Positions 1 through 6,820 of a stretch of DNA of 17,965 nt are shown here, piece by piece. The stretch is from assembly GCA_946481495.1 (NCBI GenBank), contig CAMLNW010000021.1, forward strand, positions 1 to 17,965, given 5' to 3'. Source of the stretch: an uncultured Actinomycetes bacterium. Its GTDB lineage: Bacteria; Actinomycetota; Thermoleophilia; Solirubrobacterales; Thermoleophilaceae. The notes below the pieces were generated by a model that was not told where the DNA came from, did not search any database, and saw nothing but the letters and a program-made list of their open reading frames with translations. The position numbers and the translations under genes are program-made. Each line of letters opens with the position of its first letter. The first letter of the stretch is position 1.

Positions 1-1
1 C

Positions 2-664
2 ACCTACACGCTGCGCGCGATGGAGCGCACCCACCGCTGGCTCGACCGCTGCATCGCCTGGCATGGCGAGCACGCGCCCGCCGGCCAGCTGCTCTACGGG
101 ATCGTCCAAGGCGGCGTCTACGAGGAGCTGCGCCGCGAGTCGACCGACTACATCGCCCAGGCGGACCTCGACGGCGTCGCGATCGGCGGCTCGCTTGGTC
201 AGGAGAAGGAGCAGATGCACGAGGTAGTCGGCTGGGCGCTGCGCGGCCTCCCCGACGAGCGGCCGCGCCACCTGCTCGGGATCGGCGACGTCGACGACAT
301 CCTGCACGCCGTCGTCGCCGGGATCGACACCTTCGACTGCGCAACGCCGACCCGGCTCGCCCGCCACGGAACCGCGCTCGTCCCGGACCCGTCGAGGCGC
401 TGGCGGCTCGACCTGACCAAGGGCGCCTCGGCCGGCAGCGACGAGCCGATCGCCGCCGGCTGCCCCTGCCCGGCCTGCCGCAACCACACCTGCGGCTACC
501 TCCACTACCTCGCCCGTCACCGTGAGCTGACCGGCGCCCGCCTGATCACCCTCCACAACCTCGCCTTCATGGCTGAGCTGATGAATGGAATCCGCTCAGC
601 CATCAAGGCGGGCGACCTCGCCGGCTATTGCACCAAGGTTTTCGCCGGCGAGGCCCCCTACTAG
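2..664 (+). CDS. tgt: Queuine/preQ1 tRNA-guanine transglycosylase, C-terminal part
   Basis: The 5' part lies outside the window; about 220 residues to the TAG stop remain. Tgt swaps guanine 34 of GUN-anticodon tRNAs for a 7-deazaguanine base on the way to queuosine. Visible family marks are GIVQGG near the start, GIGDVDDI, the nucleophile segment DTFDCATPTR (Asp of FDC), and a C-terminal zinc site CPCPAC followed about 25 residues later by the His of LITLHN. The segment usually written GGLxVGE reads GGSLGQEKEQM here; from memory, actinobacterial Tgt proteins share this GGS form, so I do not read it as damage. The C-terminus is complete. The next bases are the target duplication of an IS481-like relic, so the insertion spared the gene. 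Function is confident; the subfamily remark rests on recall. Confidence 0.95.
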   Translation, partial: TYTLRAMERTHRWLDRCIAWHGEHAPAGQLLYGIVQGGVYEELRRESTDYIAQADLDGVAIGGSLGQEKEQMHEVVGWALRGLPDERPRHLLGIGDVDDILHAVVAGIDTFDCATPTRLARHGTALVPDPSRRWRLDLTKGASAGSDEPIAAGCPCPACRNHTCGYLHYLARHRELTGARLITLHNLAFMAELMNGIRSAIKAGDLAGYCTKVFAGEAPY

Positions 665-669
665 CTAGT
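664..669. repeat. Left target-site duplication GCTAGT
   Basis: This is the left copy of the 6-bp direct repeat flanking the IS481-like element; the right copy is at 1401-1406. Its first base is the last base of the tgt TAG stop codon, and it contains the TAG stop (minus strand, 665-667) of the transposase remnant. Confidence 0.88.
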
Positions 670-1298
670 TGTCCTGCCCATGGAGGTTGTGAACGCGGCT
701 GATCGGGGGTTGGCCTCCGATTGAGCTGTGTGGTCGGCGTTCGTTGTAGTGGTCGAGCCAGTGTGGCAGGGCTTTGTTGCGGTGGTGGTGTGAGCGGTAG
801 GTCATGCCGTAGCCCCATTCGCGTTGCATGGGTCTGGTGGAAGCGTTCGACTTTGCCGTTGGTTTGTGGGCGGTAGGGGTTGGTGAGGAGGTGCTTGATG
901 TCGTGGAGATCGAGCAGCTCGCGTAGCGAGCGGTTGCGGGCGTAGGCGAAGGCGTTATCGGTCATCAGTCGCCGCGCCGTGATGCCGTGGCCTGCAAACC
1001 ACGCCAGCGCTCGCTCGACAAATGCGGTGAAACCGTGCGTAGCGGGCGACATCCATGTGCAGCAGGTCGCCAGGGCAGGGCCATTCGTAGGGCTGGTTGG
1101 CTCTTTCGGCTGGCGCCGAACACGTGAGATGCCGTGGCGGGCGAGCACCTTCGAGACCGTCGAATGCGGATGGCCGGTCTCCCCAGCGACCAGCCGCGGC
1201 CCCCAACCGGTCCGTCGCCGACATTCCATGATCCGCTCCTGGGCAACAGGGTCGAGCAATCGTGGGCTGCGACGCGGCCGGCTCGAGCGATCGATCAT
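665..1298 (-). pseudogene. IS481-family transposase, frameshifted and internally deleted
   Basis: Fragments of one DDE/rve transposase lie in different minus-strand frames. First comes a helix-turn-helix tail (DRSSRPRRSPR, then RRTGWGPRLVAGETGHPHSTVSKVLARHGISR). A shifted frame follows, with YEWPCPGDLLHMDVARYARF carrying the first catalytic Asp. After a junction near 1028-1033 the frame changes again to TAFVERALAWFAGHGI, LMTDNAFAYAR (second Asp) and PYRPQTNGKVERFHQT (catalytic Glu). Near 830-835 it shifts once more into MQREWGYGMTYR and so on to HNLHGQDN and a TAG at 665-667. Relative to intact relatives, the N-terminal helix-turn-helix domain and about 40 residues after the first Asp are absent. 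With at least three frame breaks it cannot make a working transposase. Confidence 0.88.
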
Positions 1299-1400
1299 CC
1301 ATCCGGGCCCTCCTTGGGCGTGAGTCGTGGCGACCCACAGCCTCTGGAGAGGCCCGGACGTTTCCCCTCTCAGCCGTTCACAACCTCTGTAGGCAGCTCA
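670..1400 (-). mobile_element. Decayed IS481-family insertion sequence (731 bp)
   Basis: The left end begins TGTCCTGCCCATGG and the right end, read inward on the minus strand, begins TGAGCTGCCTACAG. Both continue with GAGGTTGTGAACG and then a GCTGA-like stretch, giving imperfect terminal inverted repeats of roughly 35 to 40 bp. The flanks are an exact 6-bp direct repeat, GCTAGT, at 664-669 and 1401-1406. Inside is a broken DDE transposase on the minus strand. Complete IS481 elements are usually about 1 kb, so roughly 300 bp seem to be missing from the interior. The copy looks unable to move by itself, though its ends might still be used in trans. Confidence 0.9.
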
Positions 1401-1406
1401 GCTAGT
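1401..1406. repeat. Right target-site duplication GCTAGT
   Basis: This is the right copy of the duplicated 6-bp target, identical to 664-669. It contains the TAG stop codon (1402-1404, minus strand) of the neighbouring membrane-protein gene, so the insertion did not change that protein's C-terminus. Confidence 0.88.
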
Positions 1407-2085
1407 TCGAGCCGAGTTTCTCGATCATCTCGCGACGGTCGAAGAATCCAGAGGTTCGGACACTGACGGGTGTCGACTTGCCCGACGCGTTGACCCACTC
1501 GAGTCGTCCGTTGGCGATGCGATCCGGGATCGTCATCACCCAGACGTCGCTGGCGACGGTGTCCGCGGCCGACGGTGTCGCGTCCGCGTGCACCGTGTTG
1601 CCTCCGTCGTCGACCAGTTGCACGGACGCTGCCGCCGGCGGCGCGAGGCCGAAGACGATCAGCTCGGTCCCGTTGGCCCCCTTGATGGGCAGGCTGGCGG
1701 CGCTTACCCCGCTGTGGCCGGGCTTCCCGCAGAAGCCGCTTCCGGCGAGAACCGTGCCCTCAGGGGGTGTGCTCAGCGCTATACGCACGCATGGGAGCTC
1801 CCGTCCGTCGGAGTCCTTGCTCGTGTATGCCGTCAGACGCCACGGTCCGGCGGTCTCGGTCGATCCGGTGGCCAGGACGGTCTCGTCGACACCGAGGTCG
1901 TCTTGCGGCGGTGGCGCTGGCTCGCCACTCGACTGGATGACGTCGCCGGGGCTTAGGACGCCGGTGGTGGCGACCGCAACCCCCGTGACGGCCAGCCCGA
2001 CCAGTACCGCCAGCACGACAGCCAGTCGGCTGGACCGGAAGCCTCTCCGGGCATGAACGCGCGAACTGCTCGACTTCTCAGCCAT
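1402..2085 (-). CDS. Membrane-anchored extracytoplasmic protein of unknown function
   Basis: A 227-residue protein that I do not recognise. The start is the ATG at 2085: ACGGAGGTTT lies just upstream (GGAGG at 2094-2098, 8-nt spacing), and the region further upstream reads as another gene. The N-terminus is basic (to about residue 20), followed by one hydrophobic segment of about 22 residues (LAVVLAVLVGLAVTGVAVAT), so it is probably anchored with its C-terminus outside. A Pro-rich linker (EPAPPPQDD) leads to a domain with ELPCVRIAL and GSGFCGKPG, two cysteines that could form a disulfide. It follows the exported six-cysteine protein by 41 bp in one orientation, so the two are probably co-transcribed. 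Codon use is less GC-biased than in most neighbours, suggesting an accessory gene. Confidence 0.8.
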   Translation of the reverse strand: MAEKSSSSRVHARRGFRSSRLAVVLAVLVGLAVTGVAVATTGVLSPGDVIQSSGEPAPPPQDDLGVDETVLATGSTETAGPWRLTAYTSKDSDGRELPCVRIALSTPPEGTVLAGSGFCGKPGHSGVSAASLPIKGANGTELIVFGLAPPAAASVQLVDDGGNTVHADATPSAADTVASDVWVMTIPDRIANGRLEWVNASGKSTPVSVRTSGFFDRREMIEKLGSN

Positions 2086-2126
2086 GGCTGAAACCTCCGT
2101 CGCTGTTGCCTCGATTTTGTGATCAC

Positions 2127-2540
2127 TCAGTGCCATAGCCATCCACTGCAGCCGACCGGTTGCTCGACACAGATCTTCTGCCCATAGAGCACCAGGTAGT
2201 TCCACAGGTCGTTGGCGCAGCCGCTGGCGGCGCCATTGGGGTCCCAGTCTCCAGCCCAGGGGTCGGCTGAGTAGCTCTGCAGTACTGACCACGCTCGGAC
2301 CGACAGACCGTCGCTGTAGCCGTCGCAGCCGTCTACCCAGTGGCTGAAATGCGGAGTTGGGTGTCCCGTGCTGCGGTTGCACGCCTTGCCCCTGTAGGCG
2401 GCAACGCCGCCGTAGTAGCGGAACGCGCAATCGGCATGGGCCTCTGCCGACGGCGTATCGAGGACAAGGCCTCCCGCAGATTGCGCCGATAGCGCGCATG
2501 CCGTCAATGCAACGACTAGTCCTAGCCGCTTCAGACTCAT
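2127..2540 (-). CDS. Small exported six-cysteine protein of unknown function
   Basis: A 137-residue protein with no family I recognise. The ATG at 2540 is supported by AGGAGGG 4 nt upstream. The N-terminus is a signal sequence (KRLGLVVALTACALSAQSAGG), with a likely cleavage near PSAEAHA. L12-T-A-C15 also fits a lipobox, but the signal would then be unusually short. The mature part has six cysteines (DCAF, KACN, DGCDG, SGCAND, KICV, VGCSG), enough for three disulfides, and many aromatic residues (Trp, Tyr), ending in GWLWH. This is a compact disulfide-stabilised exported domain; binding, inhibitor or toxin-like roles are all possible and none is shown. Its downstream partner is the membrane-anchored protein at 1402-2085. 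Confidence 0.8.
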   Translation of the reverse strand: MSLKRLGLVVALTACALSAQSAGGLVLDTPSAEAHADCAFRYYGGVAAYRGKACNRSTGHPTPHFSHWVDGCDGYSDGLSVRAWSVLQSYSADPWAGDWDPNGAASGCANDLWNYLVLYGQKICVEQPVGCSGWLWH

Positions 2541-2692
2541 CGAACCCTCCTAAAAAAGTATGAACCCTCCACACGCCTGCGAGGGCGCGCACATTCAGAA
2601 TATCAGTTCGATTACGTAACCGTTAAGTCAATGAGGTGAGCCAAAAGTCACCCTGCCAGAAAGAAGTATATCACTTTCAGGACTGACTGGCC
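2541..2692 (-). promoter_or_regulatory. AT-richer leader and upstream region of the exported-protein operon
   Basis: This is the most AT-rich stretch in the window, between the kinase stop codon and the exported-protein start. On the minus strand it holds TTGACT (2626-2631), the 8-bp palindrome TTACGTAA (2612-2619), and two copies of GGAGGGTTC spaced 20 bp apart (within 2541-2550 and 2561-2570), the nearer one acting as ribosome binding site. No -10 hexamer sits at a standard distance from TTGACT, so the promoter is not pinned down. Placing promoter and operator here is inference. Confidence 0.4.
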
Positions 2693-3826
2693 CTACTGCG
2701 TGTTGTCACGCAGGAACTGCTCGATGCCGTCGATTTGCTGCTGAACGTCGTTCTCGTCGACGGGCGAGATGCTGTCGCCGCCACCGCTCGACGCGAGCAG
2801 CACAAGCGCGACGGCCGCGATCGCCATCAGGACGGCGATCAGCGCCAGGAACTGGCCCCAGCGGCGGTTGCGCGCGCTGCGCTTGGCGTCTTGGGCGGAA
2901 GGCGCCGCAGCGGCCTCGCGTGCGCGCTCTCCCGGCGGCAGCGGCGCGATCGGCGGGCGCTGGCGGGTCCGCAGCGCCTGTGTCGCCTCGGTGACTTGGC
3001 CCAGCGCCCGTGTGGCGTCGGGGTCGGTCGTCGGTCCAGCGGCCAGCCTGCGCGTCGCGTCGGTGTCGTGGCCGTGCAGGCCGGCGTCGATCGCGTGGGC
3101 GAAGTCGAGCGCCGTGTCGTAGCGGTCCTCCGGCGCACGCTCGAGCGCGACCCGGATCGCGAGGTCGAGCTGCAACGGCACCGCCGGGCGCAGCTCGGAG
3201 ATCGGCTCGATCGGCTCGTCGCGCTGCTTCAGCGCCAGCTCGGTCAGCGAGCCGTACTCGTGTGGTAGGCGGCCGGTCAGCAGCTGGTAGGCGCAGACCC
3301 CGAGCGAGTAGGTGTCGGAGCGCGGGCCGGCCTCGTCGCCGTGGGCCTGCTCGGGGGAGAGGTAGGCGGCGGTGCCGAGCACCGAGCCGACCTGGGTGAT
3401 CCGCGTCTGCTCGGCGGCCTTGGCGATCCCGAAGTCGGCCAGCTTCGTCGCGCCCGAGTCGCCGGACAGGAGCAGGTTGCCGGGCTTGACGTCGCGGTGG
3501 ACGACGCCGGCGCGGTGGGCGTAGTCGAGCCCGTGGCAGGCGTCGCGGACGATCCGCACCGATTCGTCGACGTCGAGCCGCTTGCGGTCGCGCAGCAGGT
3601 CGGCGCACGAGGGCCCGTCGACGAACTCCATGACGATGAAGTGGCGGTGCGAGCTGGCGTCGAGGCCGTAGTCGAAAACCTGGACGATGTTCGGGTGCTG
3701 GAGCAGCTTGACCGCGACCGGCCGCTCGAGCACGGTGTCTTGGGCGAGGAAGACGGTCGACATGCCGCCGGCACCGAGCCGGCGCTCGATCCGGTAGCGG
3801 CCGGCGATCTCCTGGGGCTGGGCCAT
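2693..3826 (-). CDS. PknB-like transmembrane Ser/Thr protein kinase lacking the helix-C segment
   Basis: A 377-residue protein starting at the ATG at 3826, which overlaps the upstream stop codon as TGATG. The kinase domain is about residues 10-250: glycine loop LGAGGMSTVF (17-26), ATP-anchoring Lys40 in RPVAVK, catalytic loop HRDVKPGN (110-117), DFG (131-133) and a SPEQ activation-segment end (157-160). Between VAVKLL and QHPNIV the roughly 28-30 residues found in PknB relatives are missing. They normally hold helix C with the Glu that pairs with the Lys. A juxtamembrane region follows, then one membrane helix (about 325-346) and a short outer tail. It closes an operon with a metallophosphoesterase and a lipoprotein. 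Kinase identity is sure; activity is doubtful given the gap. Confidence 0.93.
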   Translation of the reverse strand: MAQPQEIAGRYRIERRLGAGGMSTVFLAQDTVLERPVAVKLLQHPNIVQVFDYGLDASSHRHFIVMEFVDGPSCADLLRDRKRLDVDESVRIVRDACHGLDYAHRAGVVHRDVKPGNLLLSGDSGATKLADFGIAKAAEQTRITQVGSVLGTAAYLSPEQAHGDEAGPRSDTYSLGVCAYQLLTGRLPHEYGSLTELALKQRDEPIEPISELRPAVPLQLDLAIRVALERAPEDRYDTALDFAHAIDAGLHGHDTDATRRLAAGPTTDPDATRALGQVTEATQALRTRQRPPIAPLPPGERAREAAAAPSAQDAKRSARNRRWGQFLALIAVLMAIAAVALVLLASSGGGDSISPVDENDVQQQIDGIEQFLRDNTQ

Positions 3827-4398
3827 CAGTTCGCCCCCGGCGCCTCGGCGCCGCCGCGATCCTGGCCGGGCGGACCGTTGCCGTCGGGTCCGTTGCCGTT
3901 CGGGGTCGACGGCGTGGTGGGTGTCGTCGGCGTCGTCTCGGGCGGCGTTGTGGTCGTGTCCGTGGTCTCCGTCGGCACGGTCTCCGTCTCGGTCGTGACG
4001 GTCTCGGTCGGCGTCGTCTCGTCGGTCGTGTCCTGCTGGTCCGACTCGGCCGAGCGGATCTCCTCGCACTCCTGGTCGACGAGCTGGGTCAGCCGCTCGA
4101 TGCTCTGCTCGAACGCTGAGCGAATTTCTGGGTCGACGTCGGACGGGATCGAGCTCAGCGCGTCGTCGATCGGCCCGATGTTGCCGACGCCGGAGTCCTC
4201 GGAGTAGATGTCGTCGCAGGCGCCCGAGACGCCGGCGGCGACGCGGTCGCCGACCGACTCGAGCTGCTGCAGCAGCGTGTTGGTGATGTCCGGCGGCAGC
4301 TTCTCGCCCTGTGGCTCGTCCTCGCCACCGCAGCCGGCGACGGCGAGCGTGGCGGCCGCCGCGAGCAGGCACAGGAGCTGGGGGAGACGCGCGATCAC
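3826..4398 (-). CDS. Thr/Pro-rich lipoprotein of unknown function
   Basis: A 190-residue protein. I chose the GTG at 4398 because it overlaps the upstream stop as GTGA and gives a proper lipoprotein signal: MIARLPQLL, a hydrophobic stretch, and lipobox VAGC with lipidated Cys23. The mature part begins GGEDEPQGEKLPP, continues as a probably helical domain with two further cysteines (GACDD and QECEE), and ends in a low-complexity tail rich in Thr, Glu and Pro (TETETVP, TTTTPPETT, TPTTPTTP) and then Gly/Asn/Pro. It should be anchored on the outer face of the membrane, with the tail as a linker or glycosylated stalk. Its overlap with the kinase gene suggests a sensor or partner role, which is inference. 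Confidence 0.85.
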   Translation of the reverse strand: MIARLPQLLCLLAAAATLAVAGCGGEDEPQGEKLPPDITNTLLQQLESVGDRVAAGVSGACDDIYSEDSGVGNIGPIDDALSSIPSDVDPEIRSAFEQSIERLTQLVDQECEEIRSAESDQQDTTDETTPTETVTTETETVPTETTDTTTTPPETTPTTPTTPSTPNGNGPDGNGPPGQDRGGAEAPGAN

Positions 4399-5171
4399 TG
4401 CCCGATGAATAGCCGGTCGGCCAGATGCCTGGGTAGGTTGGCGGCCGCGATCGCCTTCGCGGCGGCGTCGATCGAGTACTCGACGCGCCGCCAACTCGCC
4501 GTCCAGCTGTCGAGATCGACCAGCAGCCATGCCGCGCGCGGGTCGCGGTCGCGTGGCTGGCCGACGCTGCCGGGGTTGATCAGCCACTCGCCGTCGGCGA
4601 GGTCGTGCTCGGTGCCGGCTGGAGCTGGATCGCCGACGATCTCGCCGTCGCGACGCGTGAAGCGCAGCGCCACATGCGTGTGGCCGATCGCGCCGATTCG
4701 CGGGCCCATCGCGTCGAACGATTGACCGGCCTGGTCGTTCGATAGGACGTACTCCCAGATCGGGTCGCTCGGACTACCGTGGTAGAGCCCGATCCGCTCC
4801 TCCTCGCGCGCCGGTTGGAGCGTCTCAAGCCAGGCGAGCGTGTCGGCGGCGGCGTTCGCGCGCGTCCAGCGCGCCGCCTCGGCAGCGGCGGGGGAGAAGT
4901 CGGCCAGCTCGATCTTTCCGGCGACGGCGAGGTCGTGGTTGCCACCGAGCACGAGGTCGCACTCCTGCTGGGCGAGCTCGACGCACTCGTCGGGGCTGGC
5001 GCCGTAGCCAACGAGGTCGCCGAGGCACCAGATGGCGTCGACGCCGGCCGCGCGCGCGTCCTCTACGACCGCTCCGAACGCGGGCAGATTGCCGTGCACG
5101 TCCGAGAGGATCGCGATCCGCGCCGGGTGCGCCCCGGGTGCCTCGTTACTGTCCGGAAGGTGGCTGCTCAT
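4395..5171 (-). CDS. Calcineurin-like metallophosphoesterase (YfcE/MJ0936-like)
   Basis: A 258-residue cytoplasmic protein with every metal-binding motif of the family: ILSDVHGNLPAF (Asp24, His26), CLGDLVGYGASP (GD at 51-52), GGNHD (76-80), LYHGSP, GHTHVALRF and NPGSVGQPRD. The GYGxxPxxC segment and the LINPGSVGQPRD ending match the bacterial phosphodiesterase-type group rather than Ser/Thr protein phosphatases of PPP type, so it need not be the kinase's partner phosphatase; the substrate is unknown. The ATG at 5171 is the only reasonable start codon before the first motif, with a weak GGCGAG upstream. It heads an operon joined by GTGA and TGATG overlaps to the lipoprotein and the kinase, and its first codons overlap the likely start of the divergent peptidase gene. 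Confidence 0.92.
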   Translation of the reverse strand: MSSHLPDSNEAPGAHPARIAILSDVHGNLPAFGAVVEDARAAGVDAIWCLGDLVGYGASPDECVELAQQECDLVLGGNHDLAVAGKIELADFSPAAAEAARWTRANAAADTLAWLETLQPAREEERIGLYHGSPSDPIWEYVLSNDQAGQSFDAMGPRIGAIGHTHVALRFTRRDGEIVGDPAPAGTEHDLADGEWLINPGSVGQPRDRDPRAAWLLVDLDSWTASWRRVEYSIDAAAKAIAAANLPRHLADRLFIGQ

Positions 5172-6407
5172 CGCACTCGCCTGCCACTGGCGATCGCCGT
5201 GGCGGTCGTGGCAGCCGGCGCCGCGACACTGTTGCTTCGCCCTCGCGACGGGTTGATCGAGCCGGCTGCCGTCAATGCGACAGCGTACTTCAGCGCCGCC
5301 GAGCTCGAACGCGCCAGCGACTTCCGCGATTTGCAGCAGATCCTCGGTCTCGCCGGGATCGCCCTGTCCGGGCTGACCGTCGCGGTCGTGGCACTGCGCC
5401 CGCCGCGTCCGGTGCGTGCCGCGATCGAGCGGGCCCAGCGGCGGCCACTGCTCGGCGCCGCGGCCGTGGCGGCCGGCATCGGCGTCGCCGTCGCGGTCGT
5501 CGAGCTGCCGCTGTCGATCTGGCGCCACGAGCGCGCTGTCGACTTCGGCCTCTCGACCCAGTCGTTCGGCCCGTGGCTGGTGGACGTGGCGAAGGCAACG
5601 GCGGTCGGCGCGGTCTACGCCGCTGTGGCCGGTCTGCTCGCGATGGCGCTGATCCGCCGCTTCCCGCGCAACTGGTGGGCGCCGGGGGCGGGTCTGGTGA
5701 TCGCGGCGGCCGCGGCGATGCTCTACCTCCAGCCGATCGTCGTCGATCCGCTGTTCAACCGCTTCGAGCCGCTGCCGCGTGGCGAGCTGCGCTCCGAGGT
5801 GCTGCAGCTCGCCGACCGTGCCGGCGTCGACGTCGGCGAGGTCTACCGCGTCGATGCCAGTCGCAGGACGAACGCGATCAACGCCTACGTCGGCGGCCTC
5901 GGCCACACCAAGCGGGTCGTGCTCTACGACAACCTGATCGAGGACTTCCCGCCGGCGCAGGTGCGTTCGGTCGTCGCCCACGAGCTTGGCCACGTCAAGC
6001 ACCACGACGTCCCGCACGGACTGCTCTGGGTCGCGCTCGTGGCGCCCGCCGGAACCTTCCTCGTCCAGCGGCTCGCCGAGCGCTTCGCCCGCGGTGGGTT
6101 GGACGGCCCTGGCAAGCCAGGCCCCAACGCACTGCCAGCGGTGATCCTGGCCTTCGCGCTTGTCTCGTTCGCGCTCACCTGCGCCGGCAACGTCCTCTCA
6201 CGCCAGGTCGAGGCCCGTGCCGACGCCTTCGCGCTCGACCTCACCCGCGAGCCCGGCGCCTTCATCGAGCTCGAGCGCAGCCTCGCCATCCGCAACATCG
6301 GCGACCCCGACCCGCCACGCCTGCTCCACGACCTCTTCGGAACCCACCCGACCACCCTCGAGCGGATCGGCTATGGCGTTGCCTTCGGCGATACTCAGCC
6401 GAGATAG
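5160..6407 (+). CDS. M48 family membrane metalloprotease (Ste24/CAAX-protease-like)
   Basis: About 415 residues, a size typical of bacterial Ste24-like proteins. The zinc site is complete: HELGH in VVAHELGHVKHHD (His274, Glu275, His278 counted from GTG 5160) and third ligand Glu351 in VEARADAFAL. Family marks before it are DPLFNRFEPLP, NAINAYVGGLGHTKRVVLYDNL and EDFPPAQVRSVVAHE. Several membrane helices precede and follow the catalytic part. Such enzymes cleave membrane-associated peptides and take part in membrane-protein quality control; the substrate here is unknown. The start is uncertain: GTG 5160 gives a basic N-terminus and first helix but lacks a well-spaced ribosome site and overlaps the divergent phosphoesterase start by 12 bp. 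A GTG inside the helix is the alternative. The 3' end overlaps vapC convergently. Confidence 0.9.
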   Translation: MAAHRTRLPLAIAVAVVAAGAATLLLRPRDGLIEPAAVNATAYFSAAELERASDFRDLQQILGLAGIALSGLTVAVVALRPPRPVRAAIERAQRRPLLGAAAVAAGIGVAVAVVELPLSIWRHERAVDFGLSTQSFGPWLVDVAKATAVGAVYAAVAGLLAMALIRRFPRNWWAPGAGLVIAAAAAMLYLQPIVVDPLFNRFEPLPRGELRSEVLQLADRAGVDVGEVYRVDASRRTNAINAYVGGLGHTKRVVLYDNLIEDFPPAQVRSVVAHELGHVKHHDVPHGLLWVALVAPAGTFLVQRLAERFARGGLDGPGKPGPNALPAVILAFALVSFALTCAGNVLSRQVEARADAFALDLTREPGAFIELERSLAIRNIGDPDPPRLLHDLFGTHPTTLERIGYGVAFGDTQPR

Positions 6408-6820
6408 TCGACGCGCAGGCCGTGGAAGCGATGGAAGTCGGTGTCGAAGGTGGCGATCCGAGCTCCGCGCTCGATCGCGATCGCGGCGAGATGGGCGTCG
6501 GAGGTGAGGTCGCCGGCCGTACCGGCCCGTTCGATCAACTCGCGCACGATCGCCGCGTGTCCGTCTCCCGGGTCGAGGATTGCCGTGAGTGGACGCGCGA
6601 GCCAATCGTCGATCAGGTCTAGGGCATCGCCGGGCGCCAGTGGGTCCGGGAAGACCGTCTCCTTGGTCACGATCCTGAGGAAGCCGAGCAGAGCTATCCA
6701 GGCGAACCCGACTACCTCGGCGCCGGACAGCGCGTTGTTGAGCCAGTCTCGCGCCGCCTCGTGACGAGGAGAGTCCTCGTTGACGGCGTGGAGCAGGACG
6801 TTGGTGTCGGTGAGGATCAC
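6395..6820 (-). CDS. vapC: VapC-type PIN-domain ribonuclease toxin
   Basis: A 141-residue PIN protein of the group common in mycobacteria (TIGR00028-like, judged from recall). Asp5 in LTDTN, Asp108 in LTSDAHLAA, and Asp126/Asp128 in ATFDTDFHRF are the acidic residues expected to hold metal. The Glu of many VapC proteins is absent at AWIALLGFLR, which as I recall is normal for this group. VapC toxins cleave specific RNAs, often tRNA or rRNA, when free of antitoxin. The start is the GTG at 6820, overlapping the antitoxin stop as GTGA and implying translational coupling. The 3' end overlaps the peptidase gene by 13 bp on the opposite strand. Confidence 0.93.
   Translation of the reverse strand: MILTDTNVLLHAVNEDSPRHEAARDWLNNALSGAEVVGFAWIALLGFLRIVTKETVFPDPLAPGDALDLIDDWLARPLTAILDPGDGHAAIVRELIERAGTAGDLTSDAHLAAIAIERGARIATFDTDFHRFHGLRVDYLG

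Noticed and set aside
603..1298. 231-residue frame taken as an intact transposase
   Set aside because: Its middle and C-terminal thirds are out of frame with the true transposase, and it runs past the element's end into tgt.
2083..2592. N-terminal extension of the membrane-anchored protein to 2592
   Set aside because: The extension is an Arg-rich shadow of the exported-protein gene, and a strong ribosome site precedes the ATG at 2085.
2597..2631. Standard promoter from TTGACT at 2626-2631 for the exported-protein operon
   Set aside because: No -10 hexamer at 16-18 bp; the closest candidates lie at 20 and 23 bp.
3900..4060. Repeat array or CRISPR-like region in the Thr/Pro coding stretch
   Set aside because: The repetition is imperfect codon-level low complexity inside the lipoprotein tail, with no regular repeat-spacer structure.
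3827..4372. N-terminal extension of the kinase to 4372
   Set aside because: It covers the lipoprotein gene in another frame and has shadow-like Arg/Asp-rich composition; the ATG at 3826 starts a normal kinase N-terminus.
5138..6622. 494-residue plus-strand frame through the peptidase gene
   Set aside because: Arg/Ala/Pro-rich shadow frame; the M48 motifs lie in another frame.
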